64,000 nt of DNA from Parvibaculum sp039973015. GTDB lineage: Bacteria > Pseudomonadota > Alphaproteobacteria > Parvibaculales > Parvibaculaceae. The translations under genes and the position numbers were made by a program. The notes under the pieces are model-generated. The model made no database searches and was not told the DNA's origin. It saw nothing but the letters and a program-made list of their open reading frames with translations. Positions 1-10,931 of the stretch are shown piece after piece. The DNA lies in contig NZ_JBDWLT010000004.1 of NCBI RefSeq assembly GCF_039973015.1, positions 1-64,000 on the forward strand. The letters run 5' to 3'. The stretch's first letter is position 1, and every line of letters starts with the position of its first letter.

Positions 1-1062
<1,062 letters not shown>

Positions 1063-1161
1063 TTACTCTCATTTATCTCTGCTCATTCCATGAGCGTGGA
1101 TGAGAAAACGAACGAAAGACCAAAACGACAATCATTCGAACCCTGACGATATGTTCTTCGC

Positions 1162-1280
1162 CGGCCTGGTGGTTATAGCGAGGAGCCTACACCCGATCCC
1201 ATCCCGAACTCGGCCGTTAAATTCCTCTGCGCCAATGGTACTATGTCTTAAGGCATGGAAGAGTAGGTCGCTGCCAGGCC
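1162..1280 (+). rRNA. 5S ribosomal RNA
   Basis: The segment GGTGGTTATAGCGAGGAGCC, then CACCCGATCCCATCCCGAAC, is the classic 5S helix I/loop A and loop B/C sequence. The ends GGCCTGG (1163-1169) and CCAGGCC (1274-1280) pair to form helix I, which fixes the boundaries to within a few bases. It lies 100 nt after the 23S gene and 126 nt before tRNA-fMet. Confidence 0.95.
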
Positions 1281-1405
1281 TGCCAAGCACATATCGTCAT
1301 CCCTTCTTCCGATTGAGCCGTCTCGCGGCCATCCGCACACATCCTGACCTCTTGTCTCGATCGCGTGCGCGGGCGGGCTAGAGGGTTTTGGCATAACGAA
1401 ATTGA

Positions 1406-3091
<1,686 letters not shown>

Positions 3092-3093
3092 GC

Positions 3094-3309
3094 TCACTCC
3101 TGTCCTGATTGCTCCTTCTCTTCCTTGGGCGTAATTCTGCTCGCCGCTGATCGCAACCACTCCCGTGCTGCTTGCCGAGCAAGCAATTTCACCAGAGGGA
3201 CGAGCGCAAGACGGATTCTCTCAAGATCAGGGTCGACGTCCGAGTTTGCCGCATTGCCGTCGGCGGGCCGACGCCCGTCTCGATTACGCTTTGCCATCTT
3301 GCCATCCAT
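3094..3309 (-). CDS. small basic protein encoded just upstream of the recombinase
   Basis: A 71-residue (or 67 from the second Met) charged protein with a helical core ERIRLALVPLVKLLARQAA and an acidic/Lys tail. Its stop lies two bases before the recombinase ATG, so the two are probably translationally coupled. Small proteins of this kind often precede large serine recombinases in alphaproteobacteria, and a role as directionality factor or regulator is possible but not shown. The start is uncertain because no strong ribosome binding site is visible. The frame remains open further upstream, but that part looks non-coding. Confidence 0.5.
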   Translation of the reverse strand: MDGKMAKRNRDGRRPADGNAANSDVDPDLERIRLALVPLVKLLARQAAREWLRSAASRITPKEEKEQSGQE

Positions 3310-4104
3310 CTGACATGGCATCCAGTGTCGGATGCAACCAACAAGATCTGGCGATTGCCAGCAGGGGATCAACAAGAAGCAAAGCCACATCAAAGACTTA
3401 GAAGTAGTTGGGCCTGCTTCGTCGTAGTTGTGGCTTTGTCGGCGCGGAAAAAGATGAAATGGGCGTGGAGAAAATTCGATGGGCGATTTCGCATGCCCGG
3501 TCCGCGATGGAATGCGATCGCATGTGCATTCCATGTGCACCGATAGAGCGCACTAAAGGATGTTGTGGGCGCAATAGTGCTAACTCCGCAATACGCGTCA
3601 ACATCGGTGAGCGTCTTGGTGCTTGAGAAAATGCGTCTTGTTCGTCCAGCGATGGATTTGGGAGATTTACCTTCGTCGGCTGTCGTTTAGAGGATTGCGT
3701 GTTCTCTGCGTGTGCGGGGAAGCGTCAGCAGAAGTTGCTGGTTTCTTGAGCAGGTCCGAGAGCGCGGAGATAATCAGGAATCCAGTGCCCCGACACGGGT
3801 GAATGACGGCAGATATGCCGCACGGGCATCTGCGGGACCATTTCAGTTGGCCAAACCGAATTTGGGGTGGGTTTAGCCTTTGATTGGTGGCATTTCGGGG
3901 GGGCAGGCCACTTCTCGACGCGTGCAAGCGTGATGGTCCTGACGCCACCCACGTTTTCAATCCTCACCGTCCCCAATCCGTTCCCCCCTCGCTCGATCTT
4001 TTCTTCCGATCGGCCATAACCGGCGCTTCTGCCTTTCGTGGACGGGGTGGACGTATCCCCCTTGAATGCGCTAAGCAATATGAAAATCATGATAAGGGAT
4101 AGGG
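3310..4104. other. 795-bp gap with no convincing gene
   Basis: Only short open frames without family resemblance or good ribosome binding sites occur here, on both strands. The stretch lies between the integrase module and the first catabolic gene and must hold the promoter of the thiolase operon. An AATCATGATAAG segment at 4085-4096 resembles the AT-rich element seen at other promoters in the window (about 11 of 16 positions), but it would overlap the ribosome binding site of the thiolase-like gene. Confidence 0.5.
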
Positions 4105-5280
4105 ATGGGTATCAACGGAAAATCCTACATAGTCGGCATCTACGAGCATCCGTGCCGCGCGGCGCTGGACAAGACGCTGCCGCAACTTCACGCCGAGATC
4201 GCGAAGGGCGCGCTGGCGGACGCTGGTCTTTCAAAGGACGATGTTGACGCATATTTCTGCGCCGGCGACGCACCGGGGTTGGGCCCGATCAACATGGTCG
4301 AATATATGGGCCTCAACAATGTGCGTCATATGGACAGCACGGAGACCGGCGGGTCTTCCTACATCGTCCATGTCAATCACGCAGCGCAGGCCATCGCTGC
4401 GGGGCATTGCAATGTGGCGCTGATCACGCTGGCAGGCAGGCCGGTTGCCGACGCGAAAGAAGGTAAGCCCGTCCGTTACTACAACCAGCAGGCGCCGGAC
4501 TTTCCGTTCGAAATGCCTTATGGCCCCAACGTCACGAATATGTACGCCATGTGTGCGATGCGGCATATGTATGAATACGGCACCACCAGCGAGCAACTCG
4601 CATGGATCAAGGTCGCCGCATCCCATCACGCCCAGCACAATGAACATGCCAGGCTCCGCGATGTTGTGACCGTGGAGGATGTCATCAATTCGCCGATGAT
4701 TGCCGATCCGTTACACAGGCTTGACTGTTGCGTTATCACCGACGGTGGTGGCGGCATTGTAATGGCGAGCCCGGCAGTGGCGAAGTCGCTGAAGCGTAGC
4801 CGCGTCAAGGTTCTCGGCGCCGGTGAGGCGCCCAAGCATCTCGCGGCGGGCCAGGTCGATCTGACCTATTCCGGCGCGCGTTGGAGCGGGCCCAAAGCGT
4901 TCGCCGAAGCCGGTGTCACGCCCGCCGACATCAAATACGCCTCCATCTATGATTCCTTCACTATTACAGTGCTGGAAACGCTCGAAGATCTGGGTTTTTG
5001 CAAAAAAGGCGACGGCGGAAAGTTTGTTTCGGACGGCAATCTGATTTCCGGCGTCGGCAAACTGCCCTTCAACACGGATGGCGGAGGATTGTGCAACAAT
5101 CACCCGGGCAATCGCGGCGGCATGACCAAGGTTCTTGAAGCGGTTCGTCAGGTTCGCGGTGAGGCTCACCCAAAGGTTCAGGTTCGCAATTGCGATATTG
5201 CGCTGGCGCATGGAACCGGCGGGCTTCTGGGATCGCGGATGGGCAGCGCAACCGTTATTCTGGGAAATGAAGACGCATGA
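4105..5280 (+). CDS. thiolase-like protein of the SCP-x/Ltp2 type (probable retro-aldolase subunit)
   Basis: A 391-residue thiolase-fold protein. The place where a thiolase has its nucleophilic Cys reads MDSTETGGSSYIV (about residues 78-90), with no Cys. The second active-site loop reads GGGLCNNHPGNRGG, keeping the His-Pro. Thiolase relatives lacking the Cys and paired with a DUF35 partner, such as Ltp2 of actinobacterial steroid breakdown, are known to act as retro-aldolases that cleave CoA thioester side chains. The DUF35 partner gene follows with an ATGA overlap, which supports a heteromeric complex. Function as an aldolase rather than a beta-ketothiolase is inference from the missing Cys. 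The substrate is unknown. Confidence 0.8.
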   Translation: MGINGKSYIVGIYEHPCRAALDKTLPQLHAEIAKGALADAGLSKDDVDAYFCAGDAPGLGPINMVEYMGLNNVRHMDSTETGGSSYIVHVNHAAQAIAAGHCNVALITLAGRPVADAKEGKPVRYYNQQAPDFPFEMPYGPNVTNMYAMCAMRHMYEYGTTSEQLAWIKVAASHHAQHNEHARLRDVVTVEDVINSPMIADPLHRLDCCVITDGGGGIVMASPAVAKSLKRSRVKVLGAGEAPKHLAAGQVDLTYSGARWSGPKAFAEAGVTPADIKYASIYDSFTITVLETLEDLGFCKKGDGGKFVSDGNLISGVGKLPFNTDGGGLCNNHPGNRGGMTKVLEAVRQVRGEAHPKVQVRNCDIALAHGTGGLLGSRMGSATVILGNEDA

Positions 5281-5666
5281 ACACCGACCAAAAAAAGATC
5301 GATCTTGTGGTCAATTCCGAGAGCAAGCCCTATTGGGAAGGTGCCGCCAAGGGACAACTCCTGATCCGGGTTTGCAACGCCTGCGGCAAGGCGCATTACT
5401 ATCCGCGGACGATTTGCCCGCATTGCTTCTCGGAGGACACAGCGTTCGTCGAGGCTTCGGGCAATGGCGTTATCTACAGCTATTCGGTCACGCGGCAAGC
5501 CAAGCCTCCTTATGTCATTGCCTATGTTGAGCTTGATGAAGGGGTTTCGATGCTCACGAATATCGTCGATTGCGAAATCGACAAGATTCGCATCGGACAG
5601 AAAGTCAGGGTCAAATTTACCGAGGCCGGCGAGGGATACGCGCTGCCGGTGTTCACACCCGTATGA
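5277..5666 (+). CDS. DUF35 OB-fold/rubredoxin-like zinc-ribbon protein, partner of the upstream thiolase-like protein
   Basis: A 129-residue protein with the DUF35 layout: an N-terminal helix (SKPYWEGAAKG), a zinc ribbon CNACGKAHYYPRTICPHC (about residues 38-55) and an OB-fold acyl-CoA-binding domain ending EAGEGYALPVFTPV. The start overlaps the thiolase stop by four bases (ATGA), so expression is coupled. In the Ltp2-ChsH2 type complexes the DUF35 subunit binds the CoA substrate and is needed for aldolase activity. That parallel is the basis for the assignment. Confidence 0.85.
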   Translation: MNTDQKKIDLVVNSESKPYWEGAAKGQLLIRVCNACGKAHYYPRTICPHCFSEDTAFVEASGNGVIYSYSVTRQAKPPYVIAYVELDEGVSMLTNIVDCEIDKIRIGQKVRVKFTEAGEGYALPVFTPV

Positions 5667-5820
5667 TGCGGGATTTTCGATGAACGGCATTCCGGCGTGC
5701 TTGACGGCTTGCCGGAACGTCCGGCGACGGGTCGGTTGAGGCAACGGACGGTTAAGGACGGAACGGCGTGATCGCAAAAAAAGCCGACCCCCGAAGACCG
5801 GATTTTTCAGGGAGGATCAT

Positions 5821-7431
5821 ATGGCTTGGAATTTCGGTGACATTCTCGACAGTATCTCGGCGGTTTTACCGCAGGAAGCGCCCGCTCTCATTCATGGCGA
5901 TCGGGTGATCACATGGGCGGAAACGACACGGAGGTCCAACAATCTCGGGCGGGCGCTGATCGCACGCGGTGCCAGGCCCGGCGACAAGGTCGCGTTCTAT
6001 ATGCGAAACCGGCCCGAATATGTCGAGACCATGGCGGCCTGTTTCAAGAGCCGTCTTGTCCATGTCAACATCAACTACCGCTACAAGGCGGACGAAGTTT
6101 TCTACATCTTCAATGACTCCGACGCGCAAACGGTCGTTTACGGTTCCGAGTTCCGGGACATCATCGTCGAACTGAAAGACCGGCTTACAAAAGTCGCCAC
6201 TTTCATTGAAGTGAACGAAGACGGATCCGCCGCGCCCTTCGCGGAAAATTACGAAAAGATCGTCACTGGCGGAGATGGCGCGCCGCTCGGCATCGAGCGG
6301 TCTCCGGACGATTTGCTGTTCATCTATACGGGCGGCACGACGGGCATGCCCAAGGGCGTGATGTGGCGGCACAACGACATGCGCGAAGCTCAGCTGACGA
6401 CGCTTCGGGCGCTGGGGCCGATCCCCGAGACACTTCCCGAGTTGGTTGAGTTTATCGCGGCTTCCGGTCCAGGGCCCGTATCGATGCCTGCCTGCCCGCT
6501 GATGCACGGCACCGGCTTCATTACGGCTATAGGCAATATGATGAGCGGCGGCTGCATCGTCACGCTGGAGAGCCCGACCCTCGACGCGCATGAACTCTGG
6601 ACGGCGGTTTCGCGCCGTGGTGTCAATTCGCTGGCGATTGTCGGCGACGCTTTCGCCCGGCCGATGCTGGCGGCGCTCGACGAGGCGCCTGGCAAATACA
6701 ACCTGGCCAGCGTCGTCTCGATCATTTCTTCCGGCGTTATGTGGAGCGCGGAAGTGAAGCGTGGTCTGCTCAGGCATTTGCCGAATGTCATTCTGATGGA
6801 TTCTTTCGGTGCCTCGGAGGGACTCGGTTTCGGCAGTTCGATCATGACGGGCGCCGGCGAGGTCAAGACCGCCAAGTTCCAGATCGGCGGCCGGTGCCGC
6901 GTGTTCGATGAAAACGATCAGCCGGTCGAACCAGGCAGCGGCAAGCCGGGCATCATCGCCCTAGGGGGACCGATTCCCGTTGGCTACTACAAGGATCCGC
7001 AAAAGACGGCCAAGACATTCAAGACCATTGGCGGCGAACGCTATTCCATTCCCGGCGATTGGTGCGTTGTGGAAAAGGACGGCAGCCTGACATTGCTGGG
7101 ACGCGGCAGCGTTTGCATTAACACCGCGGGCGAGAAGGTCTACCCGGAGGAGGTCGAGGAAGTTCTGAAGACTCACCCATCCGTGGAGGACGCACTTGTT
7201 GTCGGCGTGCCCGATCAGAAATGGGGTCAGGCGGTCACCGGCATCGTCACGCTGGCGAACGGCGCGAAGTTTGACGAAGAGGATTTGCGCAAGCACGTCC
7301 GCTCGCACCTCGCCGGCTACAAAACGCCCAAGCGCATCCTGGTGGGCGCCGTGCCTCTTCGCGCGCCGAACGGCAAGGCCGACTACAAGAGCGTTACCGA
7401 TTTCGCGAAACGCGAGCTCGGGGTTGCGTAG
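5821..7431 (+). CDS. acyl-CoA synthetase (ANL superfamily)
   Basis: A 536-residue AMP-forming ligase that activates a carboxylic acid with ATP and CoA. The phosphate-binding loop IYTGGTTGMPKGV is at about residues 170-182, the adenine region DSFGASEGLG near 323, and the C-terminal Lys domain ends near RAPNGKADYKS. The early motif HVNINYRY resembles the FadD17/FadD19-like branch used for branched or steroid side-chain acids, which would suit the aldolase pair upstream. A GGGAGG site precedes the ATG. It probably sits in one operon with the genes on both sides. The substrate cannot be read from sequence. Confidence 0.85.
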   Translation: MAWNFGDILDSISAVLPQEAPALIHGDRVITWAETTRRSNNLGRALIARGARPGDKVAFYMRNRPEYVETMAACFKSRLVHVNINYRYKADEVFYIFNDSDAQTVVYGSEFRDIIVELKDRLTKVATFIEVNEDGSAAPFAENYEKIVTGGDGAPLGIERSPDDLLFIYTGGTTGMPKGVMWRHNDMREAQLTTLRALGPIPETLPELVEFIAASGPGPVSMPACPLMHGTGFITAIGNMMSGGCIVTLESPTLDAHELWTAVSRRGVNSLAIVGDAFARPMLAALDEAPGKYNLASVVSIISSGVMWSAEVKRGLLRHLPNVILMDSFGASEGLGFGSSIMTGAGEVKTAKFQIGGRCRVFDENDQPVEPGSGKPGIIALGGPIPVGYYKDPQKTAKTFKTIGGERYSIPGDWCVVEKDGSLTLLGRGSVCINTAGEKVYPEEVEEVLKTHPSVEDALVVGVPDQKWGQAVTGIVTLANGAKFDEEDLRKHVRSHLAGYKTPKRILVGAVPLRAPNGKADYKSVTDFAKRELGVA

Positions 7432-7489
7432 ACGGCGGTTTGAGTGACGGCGCCGGATGCGGCCGCCGCACTCGCAACGGGAGGACTGG

Positions 7490-8242
7490 ATGGGACGGGT
7501 AGACGGAAAAATCGCCCTTGTGACGGGCGGCGCCAATGGCATGGGGCGTTCCCACGCCTTGCTGCTTGCGCGCGAAGGCGCAACGCTGATCGTTACCGAC
7601 ATGGACGAGAAGGGCGGCAAAGCCGTGGTCGAGGAGATTAACGATAACGGTGGGCAGGCGCGATTTTTCAGGCACGATGTGTCGAGCGTCCCGGATTGGG
7701 AGCGGATTTCACAGCAGGCGAAGTCCACTTTCGGACGCGTCGACATCCTCGTGAACAATGCCGGTATTCTCGTTTTTTCTGCTGTGCAAGACACCTCGAA
7801 TGAAGACTTCGCACGTGTTTTCGACGTCAATGTAAAAAGCGTATTCTATGGCACGAAATATATATTACCCGCGATGAAGGCGGCTGGCGGCGGTTCGATC
7901 GTCAATATTTCCTCGATCTACGGACTGATCGGTGCGCCCGCCACGGCGGCGTATCAGGCATCGAAGGGCGCCGTTCGCTTGCTGACGAAATCGACGGCTG
8001 TGGATTATGCGCCTTTCAAGATTCGCGTGAATTCCGTGCACCCCGGAATCATTCGCACGAATATGACAAAGGATCTCCTCGGCGATGCGGATGTCGCCAA
8101 ACAGGTCCTGAGCGCCACGCTCATCGGCCGGCCGGCCGAACCCGTCGAGGTTTCCTATGCGGTCCTGTTTCTGGCATCCGACGAGTCGTCCTACATGACC
8201 GGCTCCGAGGTTGTCGTCGACGGAGGCTACACGACCATGTGA
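7490..8242 (+). CDS. short-chain dehydrogenase/reductase, classical type
   Basis: A 250-residue SDR. The NAD(P) motif is TGGANGMG (about 12-19) with an acidic residue after beta-2 (VTDMDE), which favours NAD. NNAG is near 88, the catalytic Ser is in NISSIYG, and YQASK supplies Tyr and Lys. The C terminus SEVVVDGGYTTM is typical of alcohol/3-hydroxyacyl or hydroxysteroid dehydrogenases. The ATG at 7490 is preceded by GGGAGGACTGG. As the last intact gene of the first operon it probably oxidises a hydroxyl intermediate made by its neighbours. Confidence 0.85.
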   Translation: MGRVDGKIALVTGGANGMGRSHALLLAREGATLIVTDMDEKGGKAVVEEINDNGGQARFFRHDVSSVPDWERISQQAKSTFGRVDILVNNAGILVFSAVQDTSNEDFARVFDVNVKSVFYGTKYILPAMKAAGGGSIVNISSIYGLIGAPATAAYQASKGAVRLLTKSTAVDYAPFKIRVNSVHPGIIRTNMTKDLLGDADVAKQVLSATLIGRPAEPVEVSYAVLFLASDESSYMTGSEVVVDGGYTTM

Positions 8243-8359
8243 CACCTTGCGATGCGATGGACTCCGGATTTGTTGAGGGTCGAAGCCGGTTTGTCGCTGG
8301 GCAGGAAAATAATCGTGTGTCAGTCTCGTGGCTGGCCAAACGGCGAGGAAGGAAGCGCA

Positions 8360-8540
8360 ATGCGTGCATCCGGTGTGAGCAACCCACTCGATCGCATTCG
8401 CCACAGGCTCGATTCTTGGCTTTTCGAGGACATGTCGACCGGGCGCTTCATGCTCGATCGCGCCATATTCACCGATCCCGAGTTGTTCGATCTCGAGATG
8501 AAACACATCTTCGAGCGCAACTGGGTGTTTCTCGCCCGGC
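8360..8540 (+). pseudogene. 5' remnant of a benzoate/terephthalate-type Rieske dioxygenase large subunit
   Basis: About 60 residues starting at an ATG with a good GGAAG site match the extreme N terminus of BenA-like ring-hydroxylating oxygenases (FTDPELFDLEMKHIFERNW, then VFLA). The similarity stops abruptly at VFLA, before the Rieske Cys/His motif, and a different gene fragment begins. The remnant cannot be catalytic. It is probably the left side of a deletion that fused two genes of an aromatic-acid cluster. Confidence 0.75.
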
Positions 8541-8543
8541 GAA

Positions 8544-8875
8544 AGCTATCTTGTTCTACTGACCGGGCCGCTCCGCGTCGCGCATCTGACCGACCATATT
8601 CCGCTCCGGCGCGTTTGCGAAATCATCAGCCCTGATTTCGTGGCGGCCGATACGACATCGTCCTCGCCATGTATCACGATCAGGGACACATCGCGGTCAA
8701 GACATGGGGCTTTTCCGGCAATTGCGCCATCATCATCGAGCTGTCCTACCTGCATGTGACGGTCGCGCATGGAACGGCCTATGACATTGCGGGCAAGGGC
8801 ACCACCGATCCGGCGATGATGCTGAGCGCCATGCGCACGGCGGCCTCTCTTGCCGCGGCCGAGGATTTCCCGAGG
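8544..8875 (+). pseudogene. 3' remnant of a PdxA-family dehydrogenase
   Basis: Two blocks in different frames match the C-terminal half of PdxA-like enzymes. The first (from 8544) reads LVLLTGPLRVAHLTDHIPLR and the second (from 8648) reads MYHDQGHIAVKTWGFSG followed by VAHGTAYDIAGKGTTDP. The frame changes near 8640 and the 5' two thirds are missing. The PdxA family includes terephthalate dihydrodiol dehydrogenases (TphB), so a link with the adjoining dioxygenase remnant is plausible. Non-functional. Confidence 0.75.
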
Positions 8876-8900
8876 AACGCTGACGGCCGTATGCCGTATT

Positions 8901-9368
8901 TTATGTTCGGGAGGCGTCGAACCGGCCGGCCATCATTCGCAACGGCGTATATTCGATCACCGTTTCGTTCCGTTGGGTCACGATCCGGTTGCGGGTGCGC
9001 ACCAGACCGCGCCCCCTGGATGTCGGTCGCGCCTGAAGCACTTTGCATTCCACATGAATTGTGTCGCCGACAAAGGTAGGTCCCTTGACGTTGAACTCCA
9101 TGTGCAGGAAGGCGAGGCCCGTCTCCTGCATCATCGACTGGACGAGCAAACCTTCGGCCATGCAATAGACCAGCGCGCCGGGCACCACACGGCCGTTCAT
9201 GGGGCCATGGGCCTTGAGATATTCGATATCGGTGAAGAGCACTTCCACCATGCCTGTCGTGTTGATGAAATTGACCAGGTCGGTTTCGGTGATCGTCCGG
9301 CCGATGGTGCGGAATTCCTCACCGGCGGTGAGGTCGTTCCAGCACATGCCGAGTCCTATTTTTCGCAT
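8901..9368 (-). CDS. MaoC-like hotdog-fold acyl dehydratase
   Basis: A 155-residue hotdog protein with the MaoC layout: TAGEEFRTIGRTITETDLVNF near the start, then PGALVYCMAEGL over the central helix. This family hydrates 2-enoyl-CoA thioesters or acts as a non-catalytic relative. The ATG at 9368 has AAGGAGAG upstream, and earlier in-frame starts are less likely. It lies just downstream of a CYP153 gene on the same strand, so it may be co-transcribed with it. Its stop lies close to the convergent pdxA remnant. Confidence 0.8.
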   Translation of the reverse strand: MRKIGLGMCWNDLTAGEEFRTIGRTITETDLVNFINTTGMVEVLFTDIEYLKAHGPMNGRVVPGALVYCMAEGLLVQSMMQETGLAFLHMEFNVKGPTFVGDTIHVECKVLQARPTSRGRGLVRTRNRIVTQRNETVIEYTPLRMMAGRFDASRT

Positions 9369-9456
9369 GCCCTCTCCTTGCAGGTAGCGGCGGCGACACG
9401 GCCCCGCCCGCGACATCCTGTGACTGATGCCCGGAAATGCGTCCCGGTGTTTTGCA

Positions 9457-10722
9457 TCAGCCTGGAATTCTGACCGGCATGCTCGAGTAACCCTTGATCA
9501 GATTTGAAAAAACCCGCGTCGGTTCGCCGACCACTTCGATCGGCTTGTCGGGCCAGCGTTTCAGGATTTCTTCCCAGACGACGCGGAGCTGCATTTCCGC
9601 CAGCCGGTTGCCGACGCAGCGATGGATACCGAAGCCGAAGGATAGATGCTGTCGTGGATGCTTGCGGTCAATGATGAAGCTGTTGGCGTTTTCGATTGCC
9701 TCCTCGTCCCGGTTGCCCGAGACGTACCACATGACGACTTTGTCGCCTTTCTTGATCTGCTTGCCGCCAAGCTCCGTATCCTGAAGCGCGGTGCGGCGCA
9801 TATGCGACAAGGGTGTCTGCCAACGGATGATTTCGGGGACCATGGATTCGACGAGCGATGGGTTGTCCCGCAGCTTCTTGTATTGAACCGGGTTCTCGTT
9901 CAGGGCCAGAAGGCCACCGGTGATCGAGTTGCGGGTCGTGTCGTTGCCGCCGACGATCAGGAGGAGAATATTTCCCAGATACTCCATTGGCCCCATGTTT
10001 TTCGTCGCTTCGCCCTGAGCCAGCATGGTGATGAGATCGTTTCCCGGCTCGGTCGCGTTGACACGCTGATTCCACAACTCGGTGAAGTAGGCGGCGCAAT
10101 CGCGCAATTCATTCCTGCGAGCCTTCTCTGCCTCCTCATCGCCGAAGGCGGTGCCTGCGGTGGCGACATCCGACCAGCGGGTGAGCTTCCGGCGTTCTTC
10201 CCAGGGGAAATCGAAAAGAGTGGCGAGCATCTGCGTTGTCAGTTCGATCGACACGCGATCCACCCAGTCAAAGGTTTCATTGATGGGCAGGGAATCGAGA
10301 ATTTTGCCGGCGCGCTCGCGGATCGTGCTTTCGAGTTTCGCCAGATTGCCGGGTGCGACGATCGGGCTCACAACCTTGCGCTGCGCGTCGTGCTTCGGCG
10401 GGTCCATCATGATGAACATGGGCAGGAAGAAACCTTCTTCCTGATTGCGGAGGGCGACGCCGCCCAGGGTCGCTTCAGACGAATAGATGCCGTGGTTGGT
10501 GTCGACATGCATGATGTCTTTGTATTTTGTCACCGACCAGAACGAGCCGTATTCGCTTTCCTTGCAGTAATGGACCGGATCTTCGCGGCGCAACCGCTCG
10601 AAATACGGCCAGATCGCATTCGCCCTGAAGAGCTCCGGATTGCTGACATCGATCTTCTCAAGCGGGATCGCGTAGGCGTCCGCAATCGGCTTGTCTCGAT
10701 CGGCACCCAGGGATTCACTCAT
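9457..10722 (-). CDS. cytochrome P450, CYP153-type alkane/alicycle hydroxylase (copy A)
   Basis: A 421-residue soluble class I P450 that would hydroxylate unactivated C-H bonds with electrons from a [2Fe-2S] ferredoxin. Visible motifs are the I-helix GGNDTTRN, the ExxR helix EIIRWQTP and the heme loop FGFGIHRCVGNR with Cys369. The tail EVVGEPTRVFSNLIKGY and the overall sequence match CYP153A terminal alkane hydroxylases. It is very similar to the P450 at 19297-20562. The 5' region holds an AT-rich element at 10802-10817 that resembles other promoter elements in the window. Family assignment is firm. The substrate is open: n-alkane, cycloalkane and terpene are all known for the family. Confidence 0.9.
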   Translation of the reverse strand: MSESLGADRDKPIADAYAIPLEKIDVSNPELFRANAIWPYFERLRREDPVHYCKESEYGSFWSVTKYKDIMHVDTNHGIYSSEATLGGVALRNQEEGFFLPMFIMMDPPKHDAQRKVVSPIVAPGNLAKLESTIRERAGKILDSLPINETFDWVDRVSIELTTQMLATLFDFPWEERRKLTRWSDVATAGTAFGDEEAEKARRNELRDCAAYFTELWNQRVNATEPGNDLITMLAQGEATKNMGPMEYLGNILLLIVGGNDTTRNSITGGLLALNENPVQYKKLRDNPSLVESMVPEIIRWQTPLSHMRRTALQDTELGGKQIKKGDKVVMWYVSGNRDEEAIENANSFIIDRKHPRQHLSFGFGIHRCVGNRLAEMQLRVVWEEILKRWPDKPIEVVGEPTRVFSNLIKGYSSMPVRIPG

Positions 10723-10801
10723 GACGGCGTCTCCATTGCGTTTCCAGAAGCCTGCGAATGCGTGACATAGGGGGTGCCGGTTAGCCGACTCTCTCCCATT
10801 A

Positions 10802-10817
10802 AATCATTATAAGCATA
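10802..10817. promoter_or_regulatory. AT-rich near-palindromic element upstream of CYP153 copy A
   Basis: AATCATTATAAGCATA matches the element ATTCATTATAATAAAT found at 26911-26930 (reverse) and 44857-44872 at about 12 of 16 positions. It lies 80 bp upstream of the P450 start. It could be an operator or part of an AT-rich promoter. Confidence 0.4.
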
Positions 10818-10931
10818 TTCCCGTGGATTGTCAGGTTGCATTCATTGGGCGGCGACGCGGTGTCGCCAACTTTCCGAACAGTCCGTCACACGCCTGTTGC
10901 CGGCCTTCCGCCACCGGCTGCCTGCGGAATG

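Noticed and set aside
3398..4100. Open frames of 68-121 codons between the integrase module and the first thiolase-like gene
   Set aside because: No family resemblance, poor ribosome binding sites and mutually overlapping frames; treated as non-coding.
8669..9079. A 136-codon frame as an intact gene
   Set aside because: Only its first part matches PdxA-family C termini; the rest runs antisense through the MaoC-like gene. Treated as a gene remnant.
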